Shown: positions 1-10,326, counted from the first letter of the stretch. The stretch is DNA of 64,000 nt from Bradyrhizobiaceae bacterium PARB1 (GCA_002256345.1 NKIY01000002.1:62001-126000), one strand, 5' to 3'. Numbers and translations: made by a program. The notes: generated by a model not told the origin, from the sequence alone.

Positions 1-189
1 AAGACGTCCGTCGGCAACTGCATGGGCATGTCCTATGACAATTCGAACCCGGTCCGTTCGTCGGTGGGTGTCGGCTTGATCTGGCAGTCGCCGTTCGGTC
101 CGCTGCGCTTCGACTACGCCGTGCCGCTGACCAAGGGTGACTACGACCGAGTTCAGCAGTTCAGGTTCGGCGGCGGAACTTCGTTCTAA
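1..189 (+). CDS. bamA: BamA outer-membrane assembly factor, C-terminal fragment
   Basis: The window opens inside this gene; the last 62 codons are visible and end in TAA. The fragment has the final strands of an outer-membrane barrel, including [14 protein letters not shown], and ends in Phe (FRFGGGTSF), the usual terminal aromatic of the barrel signal recognised by the BAM complex. BamA inserts beta-barrel proteins into the outer membrane. A position directly upstream of lpxD and fabZ is the normal place for bamA in alphaproteobacteria, which supports the call although the POTRA domains are outside the window. Confidence 0.88.
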   Translation, partial: KTSVGNCMGMSYDNSNPVRSSVGVGLIWQSPFGPLRFDYAVPLTKGDYDRVQQFRFGGGTSF

Positions 190-221
190 TCTTGCCTGAC
201 GGCCGCACCGCGACGGATGGA

Positions 222-1304
222 ATGGCGCTGCCGACCTTCTTCAAGCAATCCCCTTCGTTGACGTTGGCTGATATCGCCGCGTCAACGAAGGCGCGTCTGG
301 TCGATGCCGCCAGGGCCGACCATGTGATCACGGGCGTAGCCTCGCTGGACGAGGCGGGCCCGCATCATCTGACCTTCTTCGAAAACGTCCGCTACGCCGA
401 CCAGCTCGCCCGCACGCATGCCGGCGCCGTGCTGGTCAGTGAGGGTTTCAAGGGTGAAATCCCGGCCCATGTGGCGGTTCTGCGCGCCAGGCGACCATTT
501 GCGGCTTTCGTTGAGCTCGCATCCGAGCTTCAGCCAGACGCGCTGCGGCCGGCCTCGGGCTTCGACGTTTCGGGCATTTCCGAGCAGGCGATCATCCATC
601 CGACGGCATTGATCGAGGACGACGTCACCATCGATCCGCTGGCGGTGATCGGCCCGGATGTGGAAATCGGCTCGGGCACGATTATCGGCTCGGGAGCGGT
701 CATCGCCGCCGGCGTGAAGATCGGCCGCGACTGCAATATCGGGGCTGGCAGCGTTCTGCAGTTTACGCTGATCGGCAACAACGTCCTCGTCCATCCCGGC
801 TGCAAGTTCGGCCAGGATGGCTTCGGCTTCGTATTCGGTCGCGACAAACATATCAAAGTACCGCAAACCGGCCGCGTGCTGATCCAGAACGATGTCGAGA
901 TCGGCGCCGGAACCACCATCGACCGCGGCAGCCTGCGCGATACGGTGATCGGCGAGGGCACTAAAATCGACAATCAGGTGCAGATCGGTCACAATGTGAC
1001 AATCGGACGACACTGCGTCATCGCCGCCAAATGCGGCCTTGCGGGCAGCCTGACCATCGGCGACAACGTGGCGCTGGGGGCTATGGTCGGCCTCAACAAT
1101 CACATCACGATCGGCGATGGCGCGCAGGTCGCGGCCATGGCGGGTGTCAAGGACAGCATCCCCCCGCGCGGGCGCTGGGGCGGCATCTTTGCCCGGCCGA
1201 CGAAGCAATGGTTCCGCGAGATTCTCGCGGTGGAAAAATTGGCCCGTGAGACGGCGCCCGGCGCCGACACGGACAAGCTGGATACGAAGGACGAGCGGGA
1301 ATGA
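222..1304 (+). CDS. lpxD: UDP-3-O-acylglucosamine N-acyltransferase LpxD
   Basis: Third step of lipid A synthesis: moves a hydroxyacyl chain from acyl carrier protein to the 2-amino group of UDP-3-O-acyl-glucosamine in the cytosol. The 360-residue product has an N-terminal uridine-binding domain (about 1-110) followed by a left-handed beta-helix of hexapeptide repeats ([16 protein letters not shown] and similar, about 120-320) and a C-terminal helix. I chose ATG 222 because it starts MALPTFF and gives the usual family length; a TTG at 192 in the same frame would add ten residues immediately after the bamA stop. The last codons overlap the fabZ start by 4 bp (ATGA), so the two are translationally coupled. 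Confidence 0.95.
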   Translation: MALPTFFKQSPSLTLADIAASTKARLVDAARADHVITGVASLDEAGPHHLTFFENVRYADQLARTHAGAVLVSEGFKGEIPAHVAVLRARRPFAAFVELASELQPDALRPASGFDVSGISEQAIIHPTALIEDDVTIDPLAVIGPDVEIGSGTIIGSGAVIAAGVKIGRDCNIGAGSVLQFTLIGNNVLVHPGCKFGQDGFGFVFGRDKHIKVPQTGRVLIQNDVEIGAGTTIDRGSLRDTVIGEGTKIDNQVQIGHNVTIGRHCVIAAKCGLAGSLTIGDNVALGAMVGLNNHITIGDGAQVAAMAGVKDSIPPRGRWGGIFARPTKQWFREILAVEKLARETAPGADTDKLDTKDERE

Positions 1305-1762
1305 GCGAGGAGTCGCCGATCATCATCGAGGCGGTGGATATCAACACCATCCTCAAGACGCTTCCGCATCGCTATCCGTTCCTGCTGATCGACCGCGTTG
1401 TCGGCATCCGCAAGGATTTCAGCGGCATTGGCATCAAGAACGTCACCATCAACGAACCGGCCTTTCTCGGCCACTTCCCGGATCGTCCTGTCTATCCGGG
1501 CGTGCTGATGATCGAGGGGATGGCGCAAACGGCGGGTGTGATCGGTATTGCGTCGGTCGAAGGCACTGAGAAGCCGCGCGCGGTTTACTTCCTCACCATC
1601 GACAAGTGCAAGTTCCGCAAGCCGGTGATGCCGGGCGATACGGTCGAGTATCACATGCATCTGATCAACCGGAAGCGCGCCATGTGGTGGTTCCATGGCG
1701 ATGCCAAGGTCAACGGTGTGACGGTTGCCGAGGCCGATGTCGGCGCCATGCTGACGGACTGA
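1301..1762 (+). CDS. fabZ: 3-hydroxyacyl-ACP dehydratase FabZ
   Basis: Dehydrates 3-hydroxyacyl-ACP to trans-2-enoyl-ACP in type II fatty acid synthesis. The 153-residue hot-dog-fold protein carries the family signature [11 protein letters not shown] near residue 23 and the active-site segment [17 protein letters not shown], which places catalytic His58 and Glu72. It competes with the Lpx acyltransferases for hydroxyacyl-ACP, which is why it sits in the lipid A operon. The start overlaps the lpxD stop, and lpxA follows after 9 bp. Confidence 0.96.
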   Translation: MSEESPIIIEAVDINTILKTLPHRYPFLLIDRVVGIRKDFSGIGIKNVTINEPAFLGHFPDRPVYPGVLMIEGMAQTAGVIGIASVEGTEKPRAVYFLTIDKCKFRKPVMPGDTVEYHMHLINRKRAMWWFHGDAKVNGVTVAEADVGAMLTD

Positions 1763-1771
1763 CGAGGCAAT

Positions 1772-2572
1772 ATGAGCAAGATCGATCCGATGGCGCGCGT
1801 CGCCGATGGCGCGGTGATCGGCGAGGGCGTCGAAATCGGGCCGTTCTGCACGATCGGCCCGCATGTCTCCATCGGAGCCGGCACCAAGCTGCTGTCGCAT
1901 GTGAATGTTACTGCGCAGACCTCGATCGGCGAGAATTGTACGATTTATCCGTTCGCGTCGCTCGGCACGCCGCCGCAGTCGCTTAGTTACAAGGGCGAAC
2001 TGACGAAACTCGTGATCGGCAACGGCTGCACGATCCGTGAAAATGTGACCATGAATGCCGGCACGGTCGCTGGCGGCGGTATCACCACGGTCGGTGATCG
2101 CGGCTACTTCATGAACTGCGCGCATGTCGGCCACGACTGCCATGTCGGCAATGACGTGATCTTCGCGACCTCAGCGACGCTCGGCGGTCACTGCGAGATC
2201 GGCGACTTCGTTTTCATGGGCGGTCTCTCGGCCGTGCATCAGTTCACCCGCATCGGTCCGCAGGCGATGATCGGCGGTGTCTGCGGCGTGCGCGGCGACA
2301 TCATTCCGTTCGGTCTCGTCAACGGCCAATATGCTGCGCTGGAGGGGTTGAACTTGATCGGCATGAAGCGCCGCAAGTTCACCAAAGACCGCCTCGCGAC
2401 CGTGCGCTCGTTCTATCAAAAGCTGTTCCACGGCGATGGTGTGTTCGCCGAGCGCCTTGAACGCGTTCAGCCGCTTGCGAGCGAGGATCCGGCGATCGCC
2501 GAAATCCTGGCCTTCATCGCGGGCGGCAAGCATCGTGCCCTGTGCCTGCCGGACGCCGGCGGCCAGTCCTGA
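1772..2572 (+). CDS. lpxA: UDP-N-acetylglucosamine O-acyltransferase LpxA
   Basis: Commits UDP-GlcNAc to lipid A by adding a 3-hydroxyacyl chain from ACP. The 266-residue product is almost wholly hexapeptide repeat beta-helix (IGEGVEIGPFCTIGPHVSIGAG onward), with the conserved AHVGHDCHVG segment near residue 118 that holds the catalytic His, and a helical C-terminal domain from about residue 190 (LNLIGMKRRKF). A GACGAGG ribosome site lies just before the ATG. It is the fourth gene in the bamA-to-lpxB run. Confidence 0.96.
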   Translation: MSKIDPMARVADGAVIGEGVEIGPFCTIGPHVSIGAGTKLLSHVNVTAQTSIGENCTIYPFASLGTPPQSLSYKGELTKLVIGNGCTIRENVTMNAGTVAGGGITTVGDRGYFMNCAHVGHDCHVGNDVIFATSATLGGHCEIGDFVFMGGLSAVHQFTRIGPQAMIGGVCGVRGDIIPFGLVNGQYAALEGLNLIGMKRRKFTKDRLATVRSFYQKLFHGDGVFAERLERVQPLASEDPAIAEILAFIAGGKHRALCLPDAGGQS

Positions 2573-2593
2573 TCCGGAAGAGCGAGGCCTGAC

Positions 2594-3463
2594 ATGAACG
2601 GCCAGCCCCCGCTGCAGCAACTCTCCATCGCTTCGCCGCTCGGCATCATCGCCGGCGGCGGCGCCATGCCCTTCGCCGTTGCGGATTCGTTGCAGGCGCG
2701 CGGCATCAAGCCGGTGATCTTCGCGCTCAAGGGCTTTTGTGATCCGGTACAGGCGGCGCGGTTCGCGCATCACTGGATTCCGATCGGCAAGTTCGGCGCA
2801 CTGCTGCGGCTGATGCGGAGCGCGCAGTGCCGCGATTTGGTCTTCATCGGCACGCTCGTCCGTCCGGCAATCTCCGAAATTCGCCTCGACTGGGGCACGC
2901 TGCGCGTGATGCCAAAGGTGTTTCGTGCCTTCCGCGGCGGCGACGATCATCTGCTCACCAGCGTCAGCCGTCTGTTCGAGCATGAGGGCTTTCGCCTGCT
3001 CGGTGTGAAGGATGTTGCACCGGATATGCTCATGCCTGCCGGCAGCATTACGCGCGCAATACCGGATGCGGACGCAGAAGCGGATATCGCGCGCGGGCGC
3101 GACGTGCTGGCGGCGCTCAGCCCGTTCGATATCGGGCAGGCCTGCGTGGTGATCGATGGCCACGTGGTCGGCATCGAGGATATCGGCGGCACGGATGCGC
3201 TGCTCGCACGCGTTGCAGAGTTGCGCGCCAATGGCCGCATTCGCGCCAGTGCGGGCAGGGGTGTATTGGTGAAGGCGCCGAAAAGCAGCCAGGACCTGCG
3301 CTTCGATCTACCGACCACCGGGCCGCGGACGGTGGAAGGTGCGATCGCTGCGAAGCTTGGCGGCATCGCGATTGTTGCCGGAAACACGATTGTCGCCGAA
3401 CCGCAGGCGATGATCGACGCTGCGGATGGCGCCGGGATGTTCGTGACAGGATTGCCAGCGTGA
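2594..3463 (+). CDS. lpxI: UDP-2,3-diacylglucosamine diphosphatase LpxI
   Basis: Cleaves UDP-2,3-diacylglucosamine to lipid X and UMP in the cytosol. The 289-residue protein matches the LpxI (formerly DUF1009) family: an N-terminal GIIAGGGAMPFAVA segment (residues 17-30), the middle motif RGGDDHLL, and the C-terminal VVGIEDIGGTDALLARV and GVLVKAPKSSQDLRFDLPT segments. LpxI replaces the unrelated LpxH in most alphaproteobacteria, and its place between lpxA and lpxB is typical. The stop codon overlaps the lpxB ATG in TGATG. Confidence 0.93.
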   Translation: MNGQPPLQQLSIASPLGIIAGGGAMPFAVADSLQARGIKPVIFALKGFCDPVQAARFAHHWIPIGKFGALLRLMRSAQCRDLVFIGTLVRPAISEIRLDWGTLRVMPKVFRAFRGGDDHLLTSVSRLFEHEGFRLLGVKDVAPDMLMPAGSITRAIPDADAEADIARGRDVLAALSPFDIGQACVVIDGHVVGIEDIGGTDALLARVAELRANGRIRASAGRGVLVKAPKSSQDLRFDLPTTGPRTVEGAIAAKLGGIAIVAGNTIVAEPQAMIDAADGAGMFVTGLPA

Positions 3464-4620
3464 TGCGGAAGATTCATCTGATTGCCACCGAGGAATCCGG
3501 CGATCGGCTCGGTTCGGCGCTGATGCGCGAATTGAAGCAGCGGTTCGGCGGTGATGTCGCCTTCTCCGGTATCGGCGGATCGTCGATGGCGCGAGAGGGA
3601 TTGCAGTCACTGTTTCCGATCGAGCAACTCTCCATCATCGGCCTTGCAGCCGTGCTGAAGAAACTGCCGTCGATCCTCAAGCTGATCGCGCAGGCGACCG
3701 AAGACGTGCTGCGGACGAAGCCGGACGTGCTCGTCATTATCGATAGCCCCGATTTCACGCAGCGCGTCGCCAGGCGCGTGCACAAGCGTGATGCCTCGAT
3801 CCCTATCGTCAACTATGTATCGCCAACCGTCTGGGCGTGGCGGCCGGGCCGCGCCAAGGCGATGCGTGCTTATGTCGATCACGTGCTGGCCCTGCTGCCG
3901 TTCGAACCCGAGGCGCATCGCCGGCTCGGCGGGCCGCCTTGCACCTATGTCGGTCATCCCCTGATCGAGCAGATCGACACGCTGCGGCCGACCGCTGACG
4001 AGCAGGCGCGGCGCGATGGCAAGCCACCGGTGCTGCTCGTGTTGCCCGGCAGCAGGCGCAGCGAAATCCGCCATCACATGGAAACGTTCGGTGCGACGCT
4101 CGATTTGCTGAAGAAGCGCGGGACGGATTTCGAACTGATCCTGCCGACCATGCCGCATCTCGTCGATGGTATCTCGGAGGCCGTCAAAGCCTGGCCCGTG
4201 CAGCCGCGGATCGTGGTCGGCGAAGCGGAGAAGCGTGCAGCTTTCCGTATTGCTCACGCGGCTTTTGCAAAATCCGGAACAGTGACGCTCGAACTCGCGC
4301 TGTCAGGCGTGCCCATGGTGACGGCCTACAAAGCCGGCAGCATCGAAGCCTGGATCATTCGCCGTCGTATCACTTCGTCCTCGGTGATCCTCGCCAATCT
4401 GGTGATCGGGGAGAACGTCATTCCCGAATTCATCCAGGAAGACTGCACGCCAGACAAGCTTGCCGCCTCGCTGCAGGATGTGCTCGCTGACACGCCGATG
4501 CGCCGCCGCCAGGTGGAGGCAATGTCGAGGCTCGATGACATCATGGGTGTCGGTCGTGCGGTGCCCAGCAAGGCTGCGACGGATATTGTCGTGCAGGTGC
4601 TCGGCACAGCACGGCGTTAA
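3463..4620 (+). CDS. lpxB: Lipid-A-disaccharide synthase LpxB
   Basis: Joins lipid X to UDP-diacylglucosamine to form the beta-1,6-linked lipid A disaccharide; a GT19 glycosyltransferase at the inner membrane face. The 385-residue product starts MRKIHLIATEESGDRLG and has the family motifs GIGGSSM, NYVSPTVWAWRPGRA, YVGHPL, LLVLPGSRRSEIRHH and the nucleotide-sugar segment AKSGTVTLELAL. I chose ATG 3463, which overlaps the lpxI stop; a GTG at 3460 would add one residue. This closes the lipid A operon; 138 bp without an obvious signal follow. Confidence 0.95.
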   Translation: MRKIHLIATEESGDRLGSALMRELKQRFGGDVAFSGIGGSSMAREGLQSLFPIEQLSIIGLAAVLKKLPSILKLIAQATEDVLRTKPDVLVIIDSPDFTQRVARRVHKRDASIPIVNYVSPTVWAWRPGRAKAMRAYVDHVLALLPFEPEAHRRLGGPPCTYVGHPLIEQIDTLRPTADEQARRDGKPPVLLVLPGSRRSEIRHHMETFGATLDLLKKRGTDFELILPTMPHLVDGISEAVKAWPVQPRIVVGEAEKRAAFRIAHAAFAKSGTVTLELALSGVPMVTAYKAGSIEAWIIRRRITSSSVILANLVIGENVIPEFIQEDCTPDKLAASLQDVLADTPMRRRQVEAMSRLDDIMGVGRAVPSKAATDIVVQVLGTARR

Positions 4621-4758
4621 TCTCTATTTTACGTTGCCGGTGTGCTGGCTGCGGGAACTCGCAACGAAATTTAAACCGGGTTCCCGTGATGGTGCATGTG
4701 CCCCATATCTCCGGGAGCATCTTCAGTTGCGGCTGATCGGCCGCCGATCAGGTGAAGT

Positions 4759-5385
4759 ATGAGCAAAGCGAACGAACGTGATACTCTCGATGCACTCTTC
4801 TCTGCGGCGCGCTCCATCGATCGCCGTCATTTCCTGGCTGCGGGCGCTGGCGGCATCGTCGCGGCGTCCGCCGGCTCCGATGCGATCGCCAAGCCGGCGG
4901 CGGAGACGTTCACCGATGACGACCGCAAATATATGGCGCTGGCGATCGAGCAGATGCGCAAGGCTGGCGTTGTCGAACGCACCGGCGGTGCCTTCGGCGC
5001 CGTGATCGTCCGCAACGGCGAGGTGCTGTCGTCCACCGGCAATAGCGTGCTGCGCGATAACGATCCGTCCGCCCATGCCGAGGTCAATGCCATCCGCGCG
5101 GCGTGCAAGAAGGTGGGGGCGCCAAACCTCAAGGGCGCCACCATGTATACGAGCTGCGAATGCTGCCCGATGTGTTACGCGACCGCCTATTGGGCGCGGC
5201 TCGATCGCATTGTCTATGCGGCCTCGTGGACAGACTATGCAGACCTGTTCGACGACCAGAATATCGGCACGGATATGAAGCTGCCTTACGCCAAGCGGAA
5301 GGTGAAGACCGTGCAGCTCATGCGCGGCGATGCGCAGAAGGTGTGGCAGGAATTCCGCAAGTTGCCGGATCGCGCGAAATACTAA
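4759..5385 (+). CDS. Cytidine/guanine deaminase-family protein with Tat-like leader
   Basis: A 208-residue zinc deaminase of the CDA/guanine deaminase/TadA fold. Zinc and catalytic residues are His106 and Glu108 in HAEVN, and Cys136 and Cys139 in CCPMC. Unlike cytosolic members it starts with about 45 extra residues holding DRRHFL followed by AAGAGGIVAASAG, which resembles a twin-arginine export signal with an AIA-K cleavage-like end. The substrate is not certain: the SCE-CPMC arrangement fits guanine deaminases, but cytosine or another base is possible. It is monocistronic, after lpxB on the same strand and convergent with gltA. Confidence 0.8.
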   Translation: MSKANERDTLDALFSAARSIDRRHFLAAGAGGIVAASAGSDAIAKPAAETFTDDDRKYMALAIEQMRKAGVVERTGGAFGAVIVRNGEVLSSTGNSVLRDNDPSAHAEVNAIRAACKKVGAPNLKGATMYTSCECCPMCYATAYWARLDRIVYAASWTDYADLFDDQNIGTDMKLPYAKRKVKTVQLMRGDAQKVWQEFRKLPDRAKY

Positions 5386-5391
5386 CTCCGT

Positions 5392-5512
5392 CCCTCATGG
5401 TGAGGAGCGCCGCCGCCGCTTGGCGCGTGTCTCAAACCATGAATTGGCCGGGCTCCCAGCCTGCCGCCATCCTTCGAGACGCGCGCCGTTGGCGCGCTCC
5501 TCAGGATGAGGG
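5392..5512. repeat. Composite palindromic intergenic repeat, copy 1
   Basis: Between two convergent genes. It begins CCTCATGGTGAGGAGC and ends CTCCTCAGGATGAGG, with an internal TTCGAGACGCGC segment and a GCGCGCC-GTT-GGCGCGC hairpin. An inverted copy of the same composite lies at 32621-32753, also between convergent genes. It resembles REP/BIME-like elements of bradyrhizobia. Confidence 0.75.
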
Positions 5513-5526
5513 CAGAGCGGAAAACA

Positions 5527-5556
5527 AAACCGGCGGATCTTGCGATCCGCCGGTTT
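5527..5556 (-). terminator. Rho-independent terminator downstream of gltA
   Basis: A perfect 13-bp stem (AAACCGGCGGATC and its complement) closes a TTGC loop. On the minus strand, which carries gltA, the stem is followed by a T-rich stretch (TGTTTT); on the plus strand it is followed by GCTTTT, so it may work both ways. Confidence 0.85.
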
Positions 5557-5579
5557 GCTTTTCAGTCTTGCTGCACGGC

Positions 5580-6884
5580 TCAGCCGCGCTTGGCGATGTC
5601 CGTGTAGTCGCGGCGGGCAGCGCCGGTGAAGAGCTGGCGCGGACGGCCGATCTTCTGCTGCGGATCGCCGATCATTTCGCTCCATTGGCTGATCCAGCCG
5701 ACGGTGCGGGCGACGGCGAACAGCACGGTGAACATCGACGTCGGGAAGCCCATCGCCTTCAGCGTGATGCCCGAATAGAAGTCGACATTCGGGTACAGCT
5801 TGCGGTCGATGAAGTACTGGTCCGACAGCGCGATCTTCTCGAGCTCCATCGCAACGGCAAGCATCTCGTCGCCGCCATGGCCGGTTTCCTTGAGAACCTC
5901 GTGGCAGGCCTGCTGCATCAGCTTGGCGCGCGGATCGTAGTTCTTGTAGACGCGGTGACCGAAGCCCATCAGGCGGACGGACGAGTTCTTGTCCTTCACC
6001 TTGGTGATGAATTCCGGAATCTTGTCCACGGTGCCGATCTCGGCGAGCATCTGCAGGGCAGCTTCGTTGGCGCCGCCGTGAGCGGGGCCCCACAGGCAAG
6101 CGATGCCGGCGGCGATACAAGCGAACGGGTTGGCGCCCGACGAACCGGCGATGCGGACCGTCGAGGTCGATGCGTTCTGCTCATGGTCGGCATGGAGCGT
6201 GAAGATCTTGTCCAGCGCCTTGGCCAGCACCGGATTGACCTTGTACTCCTCGCACGGCACCGCGAAGCACATCTTCATGAAGTTCGACGCGAAATCGAGC
6301 GTGTTGGTCGGATACACGAAGGGCTGGCCGATCGTGTACTTGTAGGCCATCGCAGCGAGGGTCGGGATCTTCGCGATCATGCGGATCGAGGCGATCTCGC
6401 GCTGCTTGGCGTCGTTGATGTCGGTGGAGTCATGATAGAATGCGGCGAGGGCGCCGACCGAGGCAACCATGACGGCCATCGGATGTGCGTCGCGGCGGAA
6501 GCCGGTGAAGAAGCGCGTCATCTGGTCGTGAACCATCGTGTGGTTCGTGACGAGGTGATCGAATTTGGCTTTCTGCGCCTGGGTCGGAAGTTCCCCGTAC
6601 AGCAGGAGATAGCAGGTCTCGAGGAAATCGCCCTTCTCGGCGAGCTGTTCGATCGGGTAGCCGCGATATTCCAGGATGCCGGCGTCGCCGTCGATATAGG
6701 TGATCTTGGACTGGCAGCTTGCGGTCGAGGTGAAGCCGGGATCGTAGGTGAACATGCCCGACTGACCGTAGAGCTTGCCGATATCGATCACATCGGGGCC
6801 GACGGTCCCGCTATGGATCGGCAGATCGAAACTCTTGCCATCGACTGTCAGCGTTGCGGTTTTGGTGTTTGTTTTCGCGTCCAT
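5580..6884 (-). CDS. gltA: Citrate synthase (type II)
   Basis: Condenses acetyl-CoA with oxaloacetate to citrate, the entry step of the TCA cycle. The 434-residue product has the N-terminal beta-rich domain of the hexameric type II enzymes and the catalytic-site segments [21 protein letters not shown] and [14 protein letters not shown]. Start ATG 6884 gives [16 protein letters not shown]. It stands alone on the minus strand, 156 bp downstream of gltX, with its own terminator at 5527-5556. Confidence 0.97.
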   Translation of the reverse strand: MDAKTNTKTATLTVDGKSFDLPIHSGTVGPDVIDIGKLYGQSGMFTYDPGFTSTASCQSKITYIDGDAGILEYRGYPIEQLAEKGDFLETCYLLLYGELPTQAQKAKFDHLVTNHTMVHDQMTRFFTGFRRDAHPMAVMVASVGALAAFYHDSTDINDAKQREIASIRMIAKIPTLAAMAYKYTIGQPFVYPTNTLDFASNFMKMCFAVPCEEYKVNPVLAKALDKIFTLHADHEQNASTSTVRIAGSSGANPFACIAAGIACLWGPAHGGANEAALQMLAEIGTVDKIPEFITKVKDKNSSVRLMGFGHRVYKNYDPRAKLMQQACHEVLKETGHGGDEMLAVAMELEKIALSDQYFIDRKLYPNVDFYSGITLKAMGFPTSMFTVLFAVARTVGWISQWSEMIGDPQQKIGRPRQLFTGAARRDYTDIAKRG

Positions 6885-7040
6885 CGCATAGTCCCCGATG
6901 AGATCGTTGAGGGGCCGTCAAACCACCGTCATTCAAGGAGAAAATGGCGATGGTCAGACGGGAATTCCAGAGCATTCGGCAGAATGCGTAGCGTATTGCT
7001 GTGTGCGCTGCAAGGCAGGCAAAAGTAGCCTACAGCTATG

Positions 7041-8468
7041 CTAAACAGCGGCCTGATCGGCCAGCCGGTCGAGGCATTCCTGCCGTCCCAGTACCGCCAG
7101 CACATCGAAGATACCGGGCGATGTGGTCTTGCCGGTCAACGCGACCCGCAGGGGCTGTGCGACACCGCCGAGTTTCAGGCCTGCTTCTTCAGCGAAGCCG
7201 CGGGCCGCGGCCTCGGTCTTGGCGGCAGTCCAGTCCGTCACGGTCTCCAGCGCGGTCCGCAACTTGCCCAGCAGCACACGCGTCTCGGGTGTCAAAATAG
7301 CCACGGCTTTCGGCTCGGTGATCTCGAGCGGGCGATCGGCGAAGATGAAATCGGCGCCCTTCACCAGTTCGAGCAGCGTCTTGGCGCGCTCTTTCAGGCC
7401 CGGCATGGCGCGCAGCAGTTGCGCACGGGTGGCGTCATTGAGTTTGGCCTGAATGGCCGAGCCGCCTTCAGCATAGGGCAGGATTTCCTCGAACATGGTC
7501 ACGAGAGCTTGATCGTCGCTATGACGGATATAGTGCCCGTTGATGCTTTCGAGCTTGGCGAAATCAAACCGTGCGGCCGATCGCCCGATACCGGACAGAT
7601 CGAAGGCGTCGATCATCTCCTGCGTCGTGAAGATTTCCTGGTCGCCATGACTCCAGCCGAGGCGGACGAGGTAATTCCGCAGCGCGGCGGGCACATAGCC
7701 CATCGCGCGATAGGCATCGACGCCCAGCGCGCCATGGCGCTTCGACAGCTTCGAGCCATCCGGCCCGTGGATCAGCGGGATATGCGACATGCTGGGCACG
7801 TCCCAGCCGAGGGCATCGTAGATTTGTTTCTGGCGCGCGGCGTTGATCAGGTGGTCGTCACCGCGGATGACATGGGTGACGCCCATGTCATGGTCATCCA
7901 CCACCACGGCCAGCATGTAGGTCGGCGTACCATCGCCGCGTAGCAGCACGAGGTCGTCGAGATTCTCGTTCTGCCAGACGACGCGGCCCTGCACCTGATC
8001 ATCGATCACGGTCTCGCCGGTGAGCGGCGCCTTGAGGCGGATCGTCGGTTTGACGTCCGGCTTCGGATCGGACGGATCGCGGTCGCGCCACAGGCCATTG
8101 TAAAGCTTCGAACGGCCCTCGGCGCGTGCGGCGTCGCGCATCTGCTGCAACTCCTCGGCGGAAGCATAGCAATAATAGGCCTTGCCCTCGGCGAGCAGTT
8201 GCTCGGCAACTTCACGATGCCGGCCGGCGCGCGCGAACTGGTAGACGGTATCGCCATCCCAGTCGATGCCGAGCCACTTCAAGCCGTCGAGAATCGCGTC
8301 GATGGCCGCTTCGGTCGAACGCTCGCGATCGGTGTCTTCGATCCGCAGCAGCATCTTGCCGCCGTGCTTCTTGGCATACAGCCAGTTGAACAGCGCGGTG
8401 CGGCCACCGCCGATATGGAGGAAGCCGGTTGGCGAGGGCGCGAAGCGGGTAACGACGGGTGCGGTCAT
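7041..8468 (-). CDS. gltX: Glutamyl-tRNA synthetase
   Basis: Class I synthetase charging tRNA(Glu). The true start is ATG 8468 ([15 protein letters not shown]), giving 475 residues; the frame stays open upstream to 8732, but that stretch has no synthetase sequence and runs into glnS. HIGH-type motif is HIGG at 18-21; the KMSKS-type motif is KLSKR in the middle of the protein. The anticodon-binding helical domain fills the C-terminal third. It is divergent from glnS with a 175-bp shared upstream region. With GlnRS encoded next door, this GluRS need not mischarge tRNA(Gln), though the sequence alone does not prove discrimination. Confidence 0.96.
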   Translation of the reverse strand: MTAPVVTRFAPSPTGFLHIGGGRTALFNWLYAKKHGGKMLLRIEDTDRERSTEAAIDAILDGLKWLGIDWDGDTVYQFARAGRHREVAEQLLAEGKAYYCYASAEELQQMRDAARAEGRSKLYNGLWRDRDPSDPKPDVKPTIRLKAPLTGETVIDDQVQGRVVWQNENLDDLVLLRGDGTPTYMLAVVVDDHDMGVTHVIRGDDHLINAARQKQIYDALGWDVPSMSHIPLIHGPDGSKLSKRHGALGVDAYRAMGYVPAALRNYLVRLGWSHGDQEIFTTQEMIDAFDLSGIGRSAARFDFAKLESINGHYIRHSDDQALVTMFEEILPYAEGGSAIQAKLNDATRAQLLRAMPGLKERAKTLLELVKGADFIFADRPLEITEPKAVAILTPETRVLLGKLRTALETVTDWTAAKTEAAARGFAEEAGLKLGGVAQPLRVALTGKTTSPGIFDVLAVLGRQECLDRLADQAAV

Positions 8469-8643
8469 CGGGCAAAGTCGATCTGTTCGGATGGGACGAT
8501 CGCGGCCGTTTAACACACCCCCGTGCCGCTGCCCAATGGGCAAAAATGCCTGTCTTTCCGCCCGGAACCTTTGGGGGCCGATCGGCTCCCCTTGGCGGGA
8601 GCGCTCGGATTTGGCACATAGGGCACAATCTGAAAGGCAGCTT

Positions 8644-10326
8644 ATGACAGACGAATCGACCGCGGGCAGCGCCAGTGAGGCCGGCCGCGACTTCATCCGC
8701 GACATCGTGGCGGCGGACCTCGAGACCGGCAAACACCAGAGCGTGGTGACGCGGTTTCCGCCGGAGCCGAACGGCTATCTGCATCTCGGCCATGCCAAGT
8801 CGATCTGCCTGAATTTCGGCGTCGCTGCCGAATTCGGTGGCCATTGCAACCTGCGTTTCGACGACACCAATCCGACCAAGGAAGAGCAGGAATATATCGA
8901 CGCCATCCAGCGCGACGTACGCTGGCTCGGTTTCGAATGGGGCGAGGGCAATCTGCATTTCGCCTCGGATTATTTCGAGCAGCTCTATGACTGGGCGGTG
9001 TATCTGATCCGCGCCGGCAAGGCCTATGTGGACGACCAGTCGCCGGACGAAATGCGGATCGCCCGCGGCACGCTCACCGAGCCCGGCAAGAACAGTCCCT
9101 TCCGCGATCGCAGCGTCGAGGAAAATCTCGATCTGTTCGTACGCATGCGTGCCGGTGAATTCCCGAACGGCGCACGCGTGCTGCGCGCCAAGATCGACAT
9201 GGCTTCGGGTAACATCAATCTCCGCGATCCGGTGATCTATCGCATCCTGCATGCGCATCACCCGCGAACTGACGAGGCCTGGAAAATCTATCCGAGCTAC
9301 GACTTCGCTCATGGCCAGTCGGACGCCATCGAGCATGTGACGCATTCGATCTGCACGCTGGAGTTCGAGGATCACCGGCCGCTCTACGACTGGTGCCTGG
9401 ATAATCTGCCGGTGCCATCCAGGCCGCATCAGTATGAGTTCGCGCGCCTCAACATGACTTACACGCTGCTGTCCAAGCGCGTGCTCACCGAGCTCGTGCG
9501 CGGCGGCCATGTCTCGGGTTGGGATGATCCGCGCATGCCGACGCTGGCCGGCCTGCAGCGCCGCGGCATTCCCGCCGAAGCCTTGCGCGAATTCATCAAG
9601 CGTATTGGTGTTGCCAAAGCGAATTCGATGGTTGACTTGTCGATGTTCGATTTCGCTGTGCGCGAGACTTTGAACCGCACCGCGCAGCGCCGCATGGCGG
9701 TGCTGCGGCCGCTGAAGGTGGTGATCGAGAATTATCCGGAAGGACAGGTCGAGCACCTCGACGCCGTCAATCATCCCGATGACGCCTCGCTCGGTACCCG
9801 CCAGATCCCGTTCAGCCGCGAGCTCTATATCGAGCACGAGGACTTTATGGAGGATCCGCCGAAGAAGTTCTTCCGCATGGCGCCGGGCCGCGAGGTGCGT
9901 CTCCGCTACGGCTATTTCATCACCTGCAAGGATGTGGTGAAAAACGATGCCGGCGAGGTGGTGGAGCTGCGCTGTACCTACGATCCCGAGACGCGCGGCG
10001 GTAACGCCCCGGACGGCCGCAAGGTGAAGGCGACGATCCACTGGGTCAGCGCATCGCATGCGGTGCCGGCCGAGGTGCGCGTTTATGAGCAGCTGTTCGC
10101 AACACCGACGCCGGAAGCGGCGAATTTCGCTTCGCAGCTCAATCCGAATTCGCTGGAAGTCTTGTCCGGTGCGATGCTGGAGCCCGCGCTGGCGAGCGAC
10201 AACCATGACGGCGCGATGCAGTTCGAGCGGCAGGGCTATTTCTGCCGCGACAAGGACAGTGCGCCCGGCAAGCCGGTGTTCAACCGCACCGTCGGCCTGC
10301 GTGACAGCTACGCCAAGCTGGCCTGA
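8644..10326 (+). CDS. glnS: Glutaminyl-tRNA synthetase
   Basis: Charges tRNA(Gln) directly. The 560-residue product starts at ATG 8644 ([10 protein letters not shown]), preceded by AAAGG. It has the GlnRS signature [15 protein letters not shown] with the HLGH motif at 47-50, the following [14 protein letters not shown], the KMSKS equivalent LLSKR, and a two-barrel anticodon-binding C-terminus ending [14 protein letters not shown]. Many alphaproteobacteria lack GlnRS and make Gln-tRNA by GatCAB transamidation, so this gene is a lineage marker. It lies between gltX and comEC. Confidence 0.96.
   Translation: MTDESTAGSASEAGRDFIRDIVAADLETGKHQSVVTRFPPEPNGYLHLGHAKSICLNFGVAAEFGGHCNLRFDDTNPTKEEQEYIDAIQRDVRWLGFEWGEGNLHFASDYFEQLYDWAVYLIRAGKAYVDDQSPDEMRIARGTLTEPGKNSPFRDRSVEENLDLFVRMRAGEFPNGARVLRAKIDMASGNINLRDPVIYRILHAHHPRTDEAWKIYPSYDFAHGQSDAIEHVTHSICTLEFEDHRPLYDWCLDNLPVPSRPHQYEFARLNMTYTLLSKRVLTELVRGGHVSGWDDPRMPTLAGLQRRGIPAEALREFIKRIGVAKANSMVDLSMFDFAVRETLNRTAQRRMAVLRPLKVVIENYPEGQVEHLDAVNHPDDASLGTRQIPFSRELYIEHEDFMEDPPKKFFRMAPGREVRLRYGYFITCKDVVKNDAGEVVELRCTYDPETRGGNAPDGRKVKATIHWVSASHAVPAEVRVYEQLFATPTPEAANFASQLNPNSLEVLSGAMLEPALASDNHDGAMQFERQGYFCRDKDSAPGKPVFNRTVGLRDSYAKLA

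Noticed and set aside
5103-7028. A 641-codon open frame antisense to gltA
   Set aside because: gltA is a clear citrate synthase with all its active-site segments. The antisense product is arginine- and histidine-rich with no domain.
8469-8732. Upstream extension of gltX to 8732
   Set aside because: The GluRS sequence starts at ATG 8468; the extension has no synthetase-like sequence and overlaps the first codons of glnS.
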